Made by a program: the position numbers and the translations under genes. The notes under the pieces were generated by a model. That model ran no database searches. It was not told where the DNA came from and was given only the letters and a program-made list of their open reading frames with translations. DNA of 64,000 bases, from contig NC_087254.1 of NCBI RefSeq assembly GCF_037042905.1, forward strand, positions 10,525,103 through 10,589,102, written 5' to 3'. This document shows, piece after piece, positions 1 to 12,100 of the stretch (positions within the stretch are counted from its first letter, which is position 1; each line of letters opens with the position of its first letter). The DNA comes from Lytechinus pictus. Lineage: Eukaryota; Echinodermata; Echinoidea; Temnopleuroida; Toxopneustidae.

Positions 1-12
1 TTGTATTTTCAG

Positions 13-137
13 GTTCGGTGCCCCCATACTACCGCGAAGTCTACGACATTGTTTGTCCTGAGCAGGATAGAATTGATCGAGATCTCTTCGTCAAAATCCT
101 GATCAAGTCGAGCTTACCCAAGAATACCCTAAGCACG
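13..137 (+). CDS. SNX8: SNX8 exon a (EH-like domain, first half)
   Basis: Acceptor tattttcag precedes position 13 and donor gtaagt follows 137. The first two bases finish a codon from an upstream exon; the exon ends in phase 0. It encodes YYREVYDIVCPEQDRIDRD followed by LFVKILIKSSLPKNTLST. The ILIKSSLP...L pattern matches the first EF-hand-like helix pair of EH domains. Confidence 0.92.
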
Positions 138-3100
138 GTAAGTGTGTTCCTTTCTTTTCCTTCGAAGAAATGTAGCTCCTTTCTCATAGGGCTCATATGG
201 TGGCATTCGTGAGTGACATGACCCCGATTCTAATTGTGACAGAGTCAGTAGAGCCCGGGTCTACATTAAAAAAAATATTGAGAACTGAAAACATTAAAAA
301 ATTAAAAGAAAAACTGTTGATTTAGTCAGATGGTTGTCCAGACACTTCAGCAGATAAAAACATCTTTTGCTCTGGATTTTTTAAAAAAATTGTGCATTAA
401 TTAGCAAAACTAATATTATCTGATATTTACTTTCAATCGTTAATATGAATTTTGATTGCAAAGTTCCCAAAATAACCGTCTTGTCCAGACAAACAACCTG
501 TCCAAGAATTAGCACCATTAACATTCGCTATTAAAATCAAGGTTATCAAAGTACCTGGCAGGGCACTATGGTTTATTAGAAAATGACTGCTTGTAAAGAA
601 AGATCTGAAGATCTGGAAAACCATATCCTGCCTGCTGGCCGGCAGATGGTAAAAACAAAATTTAAAGGGGTACTGCATTTGAAAATAATATGATTTGAAT
701 TGATAACAAGAAAATTCAGACAAGCAATTTGATCAAAATCATACAAGGAATAACAAAGTTAAGACATTTTAAATATTTGCATTATTTTGGTGAAACAGTG
801 CATGTCTTCATGAAAGACATGAATATTCATTGAGCAAATTGAACTGGATGTACATGTACATACACTGCTGGACCAATTGGTATAAATGCAGGGGATGTCA
901 TATCCCTACTTTGTTCTTTTGTATTTAATTGTAAGAAATTTAGTTTAGCATTTGGGGCCCTTTCTTTTGTAAACAGCTTTGAGGCACACTTAGAGGGATG
1001 GTCCAGGCTGGAAATATTTATATCTTAATAAATAGTGTAAAATTCACAGAGCAAAATGCTGAAAATTTGATCAAAATCGGATAACTAATAAAAAAGTTAT
1101 TGAATTTTAAATATTTGCATTATTCCGGTGAAACAGTTTTAGGCATGTCTTTATGAATATTCATTGGGTGGGCTGATGATGTCATATCCCCACTTGTTCT
1201 TTTGTATTTTATTATATGAAATTAGGTTTATTCAAAAAATTTCTACCAAGAACTAAAACAATTAGATTGACAACTGATTAAGTGCATAGTTATTTATTGC
1301 CGCAACTTATTTCAATATAATGGAGACACATCATTTACACATGTATGAAAAAATGAAACATTTATGATTTCATGTAATAACATATAAAAAGGAAAGTGGA
1401 GATGTGACATCATCAGCCCACCTAATGAATATTCATGATGATGTGCATATAACTGTTTTCACAAAATATTGATAAACTTAAAAATTTCAATAACTTCCTT
1501 ATTTCTTATCCGATTTTGATGAAATTTTTATCATTTTGCTCTGTGAATTTTACTCTATTTAATTAGATATAAATATGTTCAGCCCAGACCATCCCTTTAA
1601 AGGCAAGCTATGCTCAAATATGGCAATGGCATCATTTTTTTTTTTACATCTTTTGGCATGGGCATGACCCAAATTCCCTTTATGAATGATTATATGCTTA
1701 ATAATCATTAATTTGGTGATTAATTACTGAAAGATAATGTGGGAAATTTATGCTCAATAGCCAGGATTCTGAACTCTCGTTTAACTTCAGTCTGGTCTAA
1801 ATTATGGGAAGCTGAGTGTGAAAAAATGTTTAAACTTGAATGCTTATAAATGTGTTTCCTGGGATGCTTCTCATAGTTTAGTAGTGAAGAAGTCTTGTAA
1901 TGATGATTTCAAGAATTTTTTCACGATTTGAATGCCAAATGTGATGATATGTATGTATTGATAATCTAATTATAGAAATTGTTGTCCTATTTGGCTTCCC
2001 ATAGTTAAACCAGAGATTTAAACCCCTTTCATAAACCCAATTATGCGGCTAATAGCAGCATAATTTGGTCGTAAAATCGGAGGAGGACCAGAGTTATCCG
2101 CATTATTTTGATGCTGCAATTATCCGCATAATAGCGGCATCGGGACCAGATTTTGACTTTATGAACGCATTTCCAAATAATGCGGATAATTGCCATGGTG
2201 CGGTCACAAGGTCACCCTTTTCCAACACAACTGCATCGGAGGGGGCGTGTGCAGTTTTCATGACGATTATCCGCCTTTTTCAGGACGGGCGCTCGTAAAA
2301 ATAGTGCGGATTATTTTCGGAGTTTGTGAACGCAATTTTTATTGAATTATCCGCATTACTTCTTAGGCGGCTAATTGGAGGATGGGTTTATGAAAGGGGT
2401 ATTAGACTGCAGTTTAAAACCAGAGTTCAGAATACGGGCCAATGTGAATGGAGTACATGAACGTGTAAATAGGTTGCTGTTCATTGGGTTCAAGAGATAT
2501 TTTGTACGTGTATGCTAAGTACCGTTTTGTTTTCTTTATTTTACATACCTTGCAGCAGGAAACAAGGTTCATAACAGGAAATCTGTGTTAGCAGGAAGTT
2601 GTTAAGAACTAATCACTGTGTAATAAAGTTTTTCTATTTAGATGTCCATTCTCTGGGATTTTTTATTATGGGAATTTACATTTACGTACATGTACATTGT
2701 AGTATGCCTTCAAAGACAAAAAAGGCGAGCTGCTTTCATTTGTCAAAATGTCTGGTTTTACTATAAAATAAACCTATTAAAGAACAGCTGAATGCCCTTA
2801 AAATAGGTATTTTAATAACAAAACATTTAAATGATCTCAATGATGATGTTTATAAAATACTTAATCATAATCAATATACAATGTACAGTAGCATTTCATA
2901 TTTTTGATTAAAGCGATCTCGTAAAATGGCATGGAGTTCTTGTAGTTCTATCAATTGATAGATTGATTTCAACTGTAGCAAATTGATTTCAACTCCTTGT
3001 TTAAATAAGAGATAATAAAAGAAATTGGGTTCAAATGTGCATTTAATTGCATGAGTTGTATGCTTGAGTTTGGGACCTAAAATCGACTAGGAATCGATTG

Positions 3101-6100
3101 CAATTTTCTTAAAATGCCCTATATGAGAGATTTATAGATTTTGCCAATTAGAATGCACAGTTTGACTACCGTACATGATTTTTATTGTTAATGTTAACAT
3201 GTTTAATAGATTATGTCTATGAGAAACATCCACATATTTTTTTAATTTTTTTTTTGCTATGGTACTTTTATACAATAAACAGATCTGCCAGTTAGTAGGA
3301 TTTTTAAAGGGAAAGTGACACTAAATACATGTAGGATTTGCCCCCTATAAATACATGTATGTAGGATTTATGAAACTTGTACAAGTTGTAGTTGTAAGAG
3401 ATGATTTTTGTGTTTTTTCAAAAAATTTATTAAAGAAAAATAGGATTTTTTTTACACCATTAAGCTGAAGCTCTGAGTTAAAATCACTGTAAAAGTGATG
3501 GTAGCCCTTCATGAATATTTAGCCCATGCACTTAAGGGTGACTTGTGAAAAGAATTCTGCCATCTGTTTTACATTATCACTGGAGCACCAGTTGACTTCA
3601 TGGAACATTTGACTAAAGTACAAGTAAAAGCAGTGACCTTTTCTAATACAGTGTTTGTTACGTAGTATGTGCATACTGTGCACCGATATTGTGTCTGATG
3701 ACATACATTACACACAAAGTTTATCCCCTGGTCCCCATAACTCAAAGACCAGCGATTAATTGCTATTTTGAAATGGCCTATCAATATCATCCTTGCATGC
3801 GCATTTTGCTCAGTAGACTGACTAGGAACCAATGAGAATTTGTCTTTCGAATTAGCGATTAATGACAAACCTTTGTGTGACAGGGTCCACAGACTGTCTT
3901 TCTGGTGCTCTGGATAATTATAGGTGTTAATTAAGCTTTTCCCTGTATACATGTAGCCTGTAGGGACCTGATTATGCGCATTTTATTCGCTTGAGATTAA
4001 CATGCTATTTAGAATTGAAGTACATGTAGGCGTAGGCCAACTTCTGGTGTAATATTGATTGAAGTTGAGATGCATCTACTTTTAATTCATTAAATAAAAA
4101 TTATTATAATGATTTTAGTAATAGTAAATAAAGAAAGATAATGATTCTTTATTATGATATTAAAGGAATAACATGTTTCCTTGGCAAAGTTAAAGGTCAT
4201 GCTCTATACATGTAGTAGGTCTATGAGCTTTGGGTTTTATTATCAAATAATGATTTTTTTTCTTTTATTTGGAAAAAATTGTGCATCTGAATTTGTTTTA
4301 ATACTCCTTCAAGATAAGGAATATTAGCAGCCATTATTTGTGTAAAATTTCAGGTATTGGATCACGGTGAAAGGTCATCTCAGGTCATCTCTCATTCCTT
4401 GAAGTGCACATTCCCCCTCATGGCCTTGGATTATTAAAAGATTATTTAAAGGATAAATGAAAACAAGAAAAATGTTCCTATTAAAGCCTCTTTATTTACT
4501 TTATTTATTGTCCACCGCGGCAGACTGCATTTGCATATTATGAGTCAGAAAGAAGAGGATGGAGGGTATTCGTATTCCAGTTCATCGTGACTTAACCGTG
4601 AACCAGAATAGCCTGGTGGTTGAGTCGCTGCCCGGCAAGCAGTAGATGGCAGGTTCGAATCTCACTGGTTCCATTTTTTTCTGACTTCAGATTTCCAATA
4701 CAGTTCGAGCATGCGATCTTAAACACATAGGAGTAATGCCGAAAATTAGTTTACAAATTACAAAGAAAATGTTTGATATACTTTCAAAATCACAAAGTCC
4801 ATATCCATGCTCTATTGAATTGTGTATTGCAGACGAGACTGCAAGAGGTGTTCAACTTATGTTATTAAGCTATAATTTTCTTCCCCTTCTCATTTTCATG
4901 TCAACAGATATGGGATTCTGTAGATAGCAAGCAAGGCTTCATTACGAGAGGAGGATTGTATAAAGCTCTAGCTCTCACAGCTCTAGCTCAGCAAGGGAAG
5001 CAACCTAATGTTAAACTCTTGGAAAACTACACAGGCCAAGGTAAACATATATTCCCATATTAATTCAAACTGTGCTGTGATCTAACTATGGATAGCCACT
5101 TGTGACACAATTCTTCAACAGGACATGTTCATAAGTTCATAAAAATTTATTTCCACATTCGTATACATAAAAAGATGATGTCAAAGACACCAGTACATAG
5201 AAAACTTACATAATACATCAGAATACAAAGCAGAAAAATGAACAAACAAAAAAAATAGTAATATATGTCTAGAATGTGGGGGAGCAACAAAGGTCAAATA
5301 CCTATCGAGGTCGCTCCCAGGGTCATATGGTTAAAAAAGATAGATATAAACAAAGACAAAACAAAATAAAAACAAATCACAAATAAATACTTAAAAGAAA
5401 GGAACCCCCCCCCCCCTAAGCAGGCATTCTAAGTTGTAAATGTGAATCTTTTCAGAATAAAAAATTTATAATTACGTTTAAATAATGCAAGTGTGTTACA
5501 AGCTTTCAAGTTGTATGGTACACTGTTCCAACATTTAGGTCCTGAATATTTTATAGTTGTATGAGAAAAGTTATATCTAAATAAAGGGAGACGCATACTA
5601 CATGTAATAGATGACCTAGTTTCATATCTGCGGGTCAAGTTGTCAGATAAAAATACATCATTGAAAGTGTCAGGCAGAGATTTTTTGAAGTATAGAAACA
5701 TAAAACTTGCTGTTTGGATTTCACATATTTCTGTTACTCTCAAAATTCTATATTGATAAAAAAGAGGAGCAGTTGGTGAAAGAGGATGAGTATTACTTAT
5801 AATTCTGATTGCACGTTTTTGGAGTATAATTATTCTTTTGGTCAAATATTTGGCACAATGGCCCCATACAATGTTACAGTAAGTAATGTACAATGTAAGG
5901 CAATACCATAGTATTATATAAAGTTAACAGTATTTGTTTTGGTATAAATTGTTTAAGACGATACATTGCACCAATCGATTTTGACATTTTACAGCAAGTA
6001 TCATTAACATGTTCTTTCCAACTTAATTTATCATCTATGACTAAACCTAAAAATGTAGTCTGGGTTACTTTCTTGAGTTTGTAATTATGCATATATACTT

Positions 6101-9100
6101 CCAATTCATTAACTTCAACAGTCTTATTCTTCTAAAGGCTTAAAAATCATATAACAAGTCTTATCAAGATTTATCATTAACTTATTGCACGAGAACCATT
6201 TATGTATATTACACAACTCGGAATCAAGAATTCTACTGATTTCTCTACTATTTTTGCCAGATATAAAAAAATTAGTATCATCAGCGAAAATTATTGAAAA
6301 CAAATGATGTGAGACAGAATGAAGATCATTGATAAATAATATAAAGAGAAGGGGCCCGAGGACCGAACCTTGCGGAACGCCTATATTAATATTTAATAAA
6401 TTTGAATTAAAACCATCAATGTTTGTGTATTGTTTTCGATTGCTTAAATAACTATAGAACCATTTCAAACATGTACCTCGGATTCCATAACATTGCAATT
6501 TTTGTAATAAAATTTGGTGGTTAATGCAATCGAAAGCTTTGGAAAGATCTAAAAATATGCCTATAAGAAATTATTTTTTTTCAAAAGCTTCCGATATTTC
6601 ATTTGTGAATTCTAATAATGCCATATGTGTAGAAAATCCTTGTCTGAAACCAAATTGACGTTGATATAATATATTATTTTTTTAAATAAAAGTAAAAAGT
6701 CTGTTGTATACTAATTTCTCTAAAAGTTTAGAGAAAACAGAAAGTATAGAAATGGGTCTATAGTTATTTAATATATACCGATGCCCTTTTTTGAAAATAG
6801 GAACAACCCTTGCAATTTTCAAACAGTTGGGAAATACACCTTGTTCAAGGGAAAGATTGAGAACATTACATAATGGATCTATGATAAAATAAATGGACTT
6901 CTTAAAGACTTTGACATCAACACCATCGTGACCTGAACTCTTTCCATCCTTAAGTTCATGCACAACATTAAAAATATTTGTATGTGATATGGGTTGAAAA
7001 AACATAGTATTAGGACACTGATTTGGCAAGAAACTGTTGAAATCTGCATTGCAATTAGGCATTTCATTGACAACCTTTTCTCCTATTGAACTAAAAAAAT
7101 CATTAAATTTATCAGCAATAACTTGTTTATCTACAATCATAGAACCACCAACTTCAATAGATTCACACTGTATTGATTTTTTAGTTTTATTGAAATTCAA
7201 AACGTTATTTATCGCTTTCCAAGTATTTTTAATATTTCCTTGAGCACTCTGAAATTGCTTAGTGTAATATTCAAGTTTTCTTTTCCGAATTTCCGAAATC
7301 ACTTTATTTCTAAACAGTTTGTATGTTTTTTCCCGATAAGCTGTAGAATTTTTTTTTAATTTACGAAAAAGGGAATATTTTTTATTACACATACGTTTAA
7401 GAAAAGTATTAAACCAAGGCTTGGGATTAAGTTTATTATTTGTTTCAATTTTTTTCAAGGGAAAACATTTGTTATATATAGAGATATATTTGTCTAAAAA
7501 ACAGTAGAATCTATCTGAAGCATCATAGTGTAATATACATCACTCCAATCAACTCCAGACAAAAGTGACAAGAACTCTGACATAGACCTTTCATTAATAA
7601 TGCGTTTAAAAATATGGGATGGTGCTTGAGTGCAATGAAAATTTGCAAATGCAAAAACAGGATAATGATCGCTTATATCTGTTACAAATATTCCAGATTT
7701 AAGTAGCCTAGAAGGATTGAGTGTAGAAATATTATCCAGAAGAGTGGCAGAAGTAGAAGTTATTCTGGTTGCTTTTGATATTAAAGGTGAAAAAGAGTGA
7801 GATGACATTGTATCAGTAAAGCTATAAACATAAGGTGAGAGTTCTAATAAATTAACATTAAAGTCACCTAATATGAAACATTCTTTATTTTCCTGTAAAA
7901 TATTATGAAAGGGAATTTGAATATTATCAATGAACTGTTGAATAGAGTGACCAGGTGGTCTATATATAACACATATTACAATATTTTTCTTTTTACAAAA
8001 TATCTCAATAGATAACATTTCGATGACATCATTAAATATTTCTAGGTCAAACCTTCTTATAGATTTAATATTATTCTGAATATAAACACCTACTCCACCT
8101 CCTCGTCTATTTTGGTGACTGATGTTGTGAAAAGTATAATTAGGTAACTGAAAAGAATTCTCACTTTCATTAAGCCATGTTTCACTGACACCAATAACTG
8201 TGAAATTACATTTGCAGCATTGGAGAAATAGTTGGACATTTTCAAAATTTTTGTTAAGACTACGACAGTTAAAAGTGAACAATTGAGAATGTAATATTTG
8301 CTTTCAAAGAGTTATATAAGATATTAAATTCAGTTGGAACATAGTATTTACAGTCAACATAATTTGATTCACAAAAGGTATTATGATTTGATTCAGAAAC
8401 AACTTTATGGCAAGAAATGCATAAGTTATTCTGTATATCACATGAGCTTAGGTTAGAAATTTGCCTGTTACACAACACACATAATAAAGCCATTAACATA
8501 AGTTACAATACAAAAAAAAAAAAAAAAGATCTGAGGATAAAGGTAAAAAATAAGAGTGAGTCCATCAGGGTCAATTCACAAATCACAATCTAACAAGAGA
8601 AAAAAATATGGCAATTGGTAGTCCAAGCAGAGTCAATCTTTGACAAGTCAAAGACTTTCCAAATCCTGGATTGATGTAATAAGTTTTTTTATCTTCTTCC
8701 CACCTGAGGCATTCACAAGAGCAAAAACACGGCCATCGATAGTCCAAGCTGAGTCAACCTTTGGACATTTGTATGTCTTTCGGTAGATTTCTTGATTCTT
8801 CGCTGTTAAATCCTCTTGAACCGTAATTCCAGTGTTCTTCAACTTTCTCCTTGCTCTAATGAACGAGTTCCTCGTTCTGTAGCTTACAAATTTGGCAATG
8901 ATGGGTCGTGGGTGCTGGCTGTTGTTGCTTCTCTTGCCTACACGATGAGATCTATCCAAATCTGCTGTCGTTAAAGTAACATCCATCTTGGTGTTTGCAA
9001 GGTCGCAGACGATGGTGTCCGTGGACTCCCCTTCTGTCTCCTTGATACCAAAAATTCTCACACAGGATCGTCTCGAGTACTGCTCAAGTTGATTTATCGA

Positions 9101-12100
9101 CTGCTCTACTGAATTTGTTCTATCTGACTGACGTTCAACTACCTTTTGAAGAGTAGTTAGCTCTGTATGCCTTTCATTGACTTTCACATCAATATCATGT
9201 AGTCTGCCCTCAATTCTACTGATGAGATCACTTAGCTTGCTAAATGATTGCTCCACAACTTCCTTTGCAACTCGTTTTGCAATAACTTCCAGTTTGGAGA
9301 TAAAAATGTCACTATCAAAGAATTCATGGATCTTGGAAGTAGCATCACAACCCGACTTTGATCTAGTACTACTAGCCATTATCGTGATGGAGACTCTTTT
9401 TCACAGAATAATGATAATTCAAGAATGTAGTTGATTCAAGGAACAGTCCCCGGAAGTCGACGTGACAGTGACACGACACCGCACCGGTACGATGATAACT
9501 GCAACGGTCAAACAACACTAACACAGGAATAATGCAATGGGACCGTAATGAAAAATCAGAACGGAAAATGTAGCAAGTCAGGCAGACAAAAATCGATGAA
9601 AAGTTCTATAAAATAACGATGATGATCATATTTACACTAGAAATGACCCTGATGACTTGAGTGTCCGAATTCTTAAAGCAGCATACTGAAGATGATCAGA
9701 AGTAAGTAAAAATGTAGCATATTCGACGATAAATCAACAATAAAAAGTGAAATAAGTACTAAACCAATGACGACTTGACTTCGACATGTTCAATCTATCA
9801 ACTCATTTCACACTCAATTCAGCCATAACTGCGTGGGAATAACTAAATTCTCATTTAAAGCAAGAGGAAAGTTCATAGCAGAGACATGGACTTGAAAAAT
9901 TTGGGCCAATATGCCAATATGCAATATCTAGGCTTGAGTTATTACAGTTATTTTGAAAAAAAAATACATTTAACCTTTAATATGTAGCATTCAACCTTGG
10001 TAAATATCAATTTTTGTCTCGCCCACCTGATCCAAATGTCGTCTGTCCCAAACCTAATGACACATAACTCCGCAACCGTAAGTCACTTTTCAACCAAACT
10101 TGGATGGTAGATGGACTGGGGGGACCTGCATGTTATGCTGCAGTCAGAGGTCACATGGTAAGGTCAAAGGTCATTTTCAGGTCAACGTTAAAGTTTACAT
10201 GCAAGACTCTCTTATGACACCTAACTCCGCAACCGTAAGTCACTGTTCAACCAAACTTGGATGGTAGATGGACTTGGGGGACCTGCATCTTACATGTATG
10301 CTGAGGTCGGAGGTCACATGGTGAGGTCAAAGGTCATTTTCAGGTCAACGTTAAAGTTTACATGCAAGACTCTCTTATGACACCTAACTCCGCAACCGAA
10401 ATTCACTTTTCAACCAAACTTGGATGGTAGATGGACTTGGGGGACCTGCATGTTATGCTGCAGTCGGAGGTCACATGGTAATGTCAAAGGTCATTTTCAG
10501 GTCAACATTTGAGTTTACGTGCAAGGCTCTTATGACAAGTGTTATTCCATCCCAGTCATTTCACAATGAAGTTTCGATACAATTCTGTTGCGTGCTCTTG
10601 CAAATCACGATATTTCTGGTTATTTTCATCAGTGGGCGAGACACAAAATTGCTTTTGCCTTGTTATTGTAGAGCTTCCCAAACCCTCTCTATCAGCATTT
10701 CACTCTACTCTTGCATTATGTACAGTGTAAGTACACATAGCTTTCATGATCATTCGATCTTGGTAAATATTCATTATTGCCGAGCTTCACAAACCCTCTC
10801 TATCAGCATTTCACTCAATTCTTGCCTTAATGTTATGTAAGTAGATTTGCAGCTTTCATAATCATTCAATCTTTATATTATATTGGATGGCTGAAAATGG
10901 AATATCAGAAATATTCCAAGAGTTCGGAAAAATATCGCAGATGAGTGGAATATTGGCCCTAACGAGTGGAATATTTCTGGTATTTCATGAAATAAAGCCA
11001 TGCAATAAAGTCATATCACTTATCACATTATGCCATTATCACTTCATAGACTCAATTTTGGTCGTTGACATAGGACTTGCATGTAGTTCTCTGTGACGTC
11101 ATCGAGCGTAATTGTGATCTATGCTGCGCAATGCGCATTGCATTGCTTTCATTGTTGTACGCGTTGTATATTTTACGCATTCGCGCACCTGCCCTAAACT
11201 ATTGAATATGCTCTCATATTTAATAGCAAATTTAGTACAGGAGCCTATGGGATATTCATCGGATTTCAGTCCTTTTAGGGATACGCTCTGATACTGCACG
11301 GGCAATTGATGCGGACCAAAATACGCATTTTTAATGCATCGCTAGAACACTCTATATAGATGATAATGGTAAATATTCATTATATTATTTTGTAGAGCTT
11401 CCCGAACACTCTATCAGCAATTATTCTTGCTTTCATTTTATGTACACTATGTAAGTAGCATTGCAGCTTTCATAACCATTTATTTTTGGAAAATATCAAT
11501 TATTTTTTGTAGAGCTTCCCAAGCCCTCTCTTGGCGACCTGTCAGATTTGAAGACTTTAAGTCAGCATGTGAGAAGGGAAAGAGCGCCTAACATCCTAAA
11601 TTACAACTATGCTGAACTGAGTGCACTTGATCATATAACGGTTGATCTCATACCTGAGAAAAAGGGTCTGCTTCTCAAACACGTCGAGTATGAAGTATCT
11701 AGCAGAGTAAGTTTCTTCAAAAGATTTTAAAAACATTTTCTTTTTCTGTACTGAAAAATGTTTTCTCAAAAAACAATCCTTATCTGAAATTTTTATTAAT
11801 TTAATTTTATAGCACTTCATGCTCTTTGGCTACTATGAATAGTAAATTTTTCACTTTATACACTAGTAGCAGTATTCATTTTATTTATTCAACATATTTA
11901 TACAGAATGAATGAAACAATCAAATTAACAAAGCTGTTCTGTTAATATGAAATAAATAAAAGTATTTACATAGTAACTGGTTCCTATTCTAACATAAGGG
12001 ATCTTTAAAACAGATATTTAAGTACAATTTTATGTAGAAAAGAATGATGATTATGAGAAATATTTGAGTATGAAGTTATCACCAGCGATCATCTTGCCAC

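Larger units (their letters stand above)
138..4907 (+). other. SNX8 intron (4.8 kb)
   Basis: This intron holds repeats listed separately (757-945, 992-1600, 1760-2440, 2940-3110, 3730-3888, 4609-4672). In the remaining stretches, 138-756, 1606-1759, 2443-2939, 3111-3729 and 3889-4600, I see only AT-rich sequence with scattered TACATGTA motifs and no coding signal. Confidence 0.8.
5142..9868 (-). mobile_element. CR1/jockey-like non-LTR retrotransposon (LINE), about 4.7 kb
   Basis: On the minus strand the order is ORF1 (9379-8648), endonuclease (from about 8499), reverse transcriptase (7458-5429) and a 3' tail near 5127-5145. The tail contains two tandem copies of the 8-mer TTATGAAC; short tandem 3' tails are typical of CR1-type elements. 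AAGTTCATA occurs at 5133-5141 and 9869-9877 and may be a 9-bp target duplication. It overlaps the tail repeat, so the exact ends are uncertain. ORF2 is broken, so the copy is dead. It lies antisense within an SNX8 intron. Confidence 0.85.

Noticed and set aside
5133..9877. AAGTTCATA as a certain target duplication of the LINE
   Set aside because: The left copy overlaps the 8-bp tail repeat (GTTCATAA), so the match could be accidental; kept only as a possibility.
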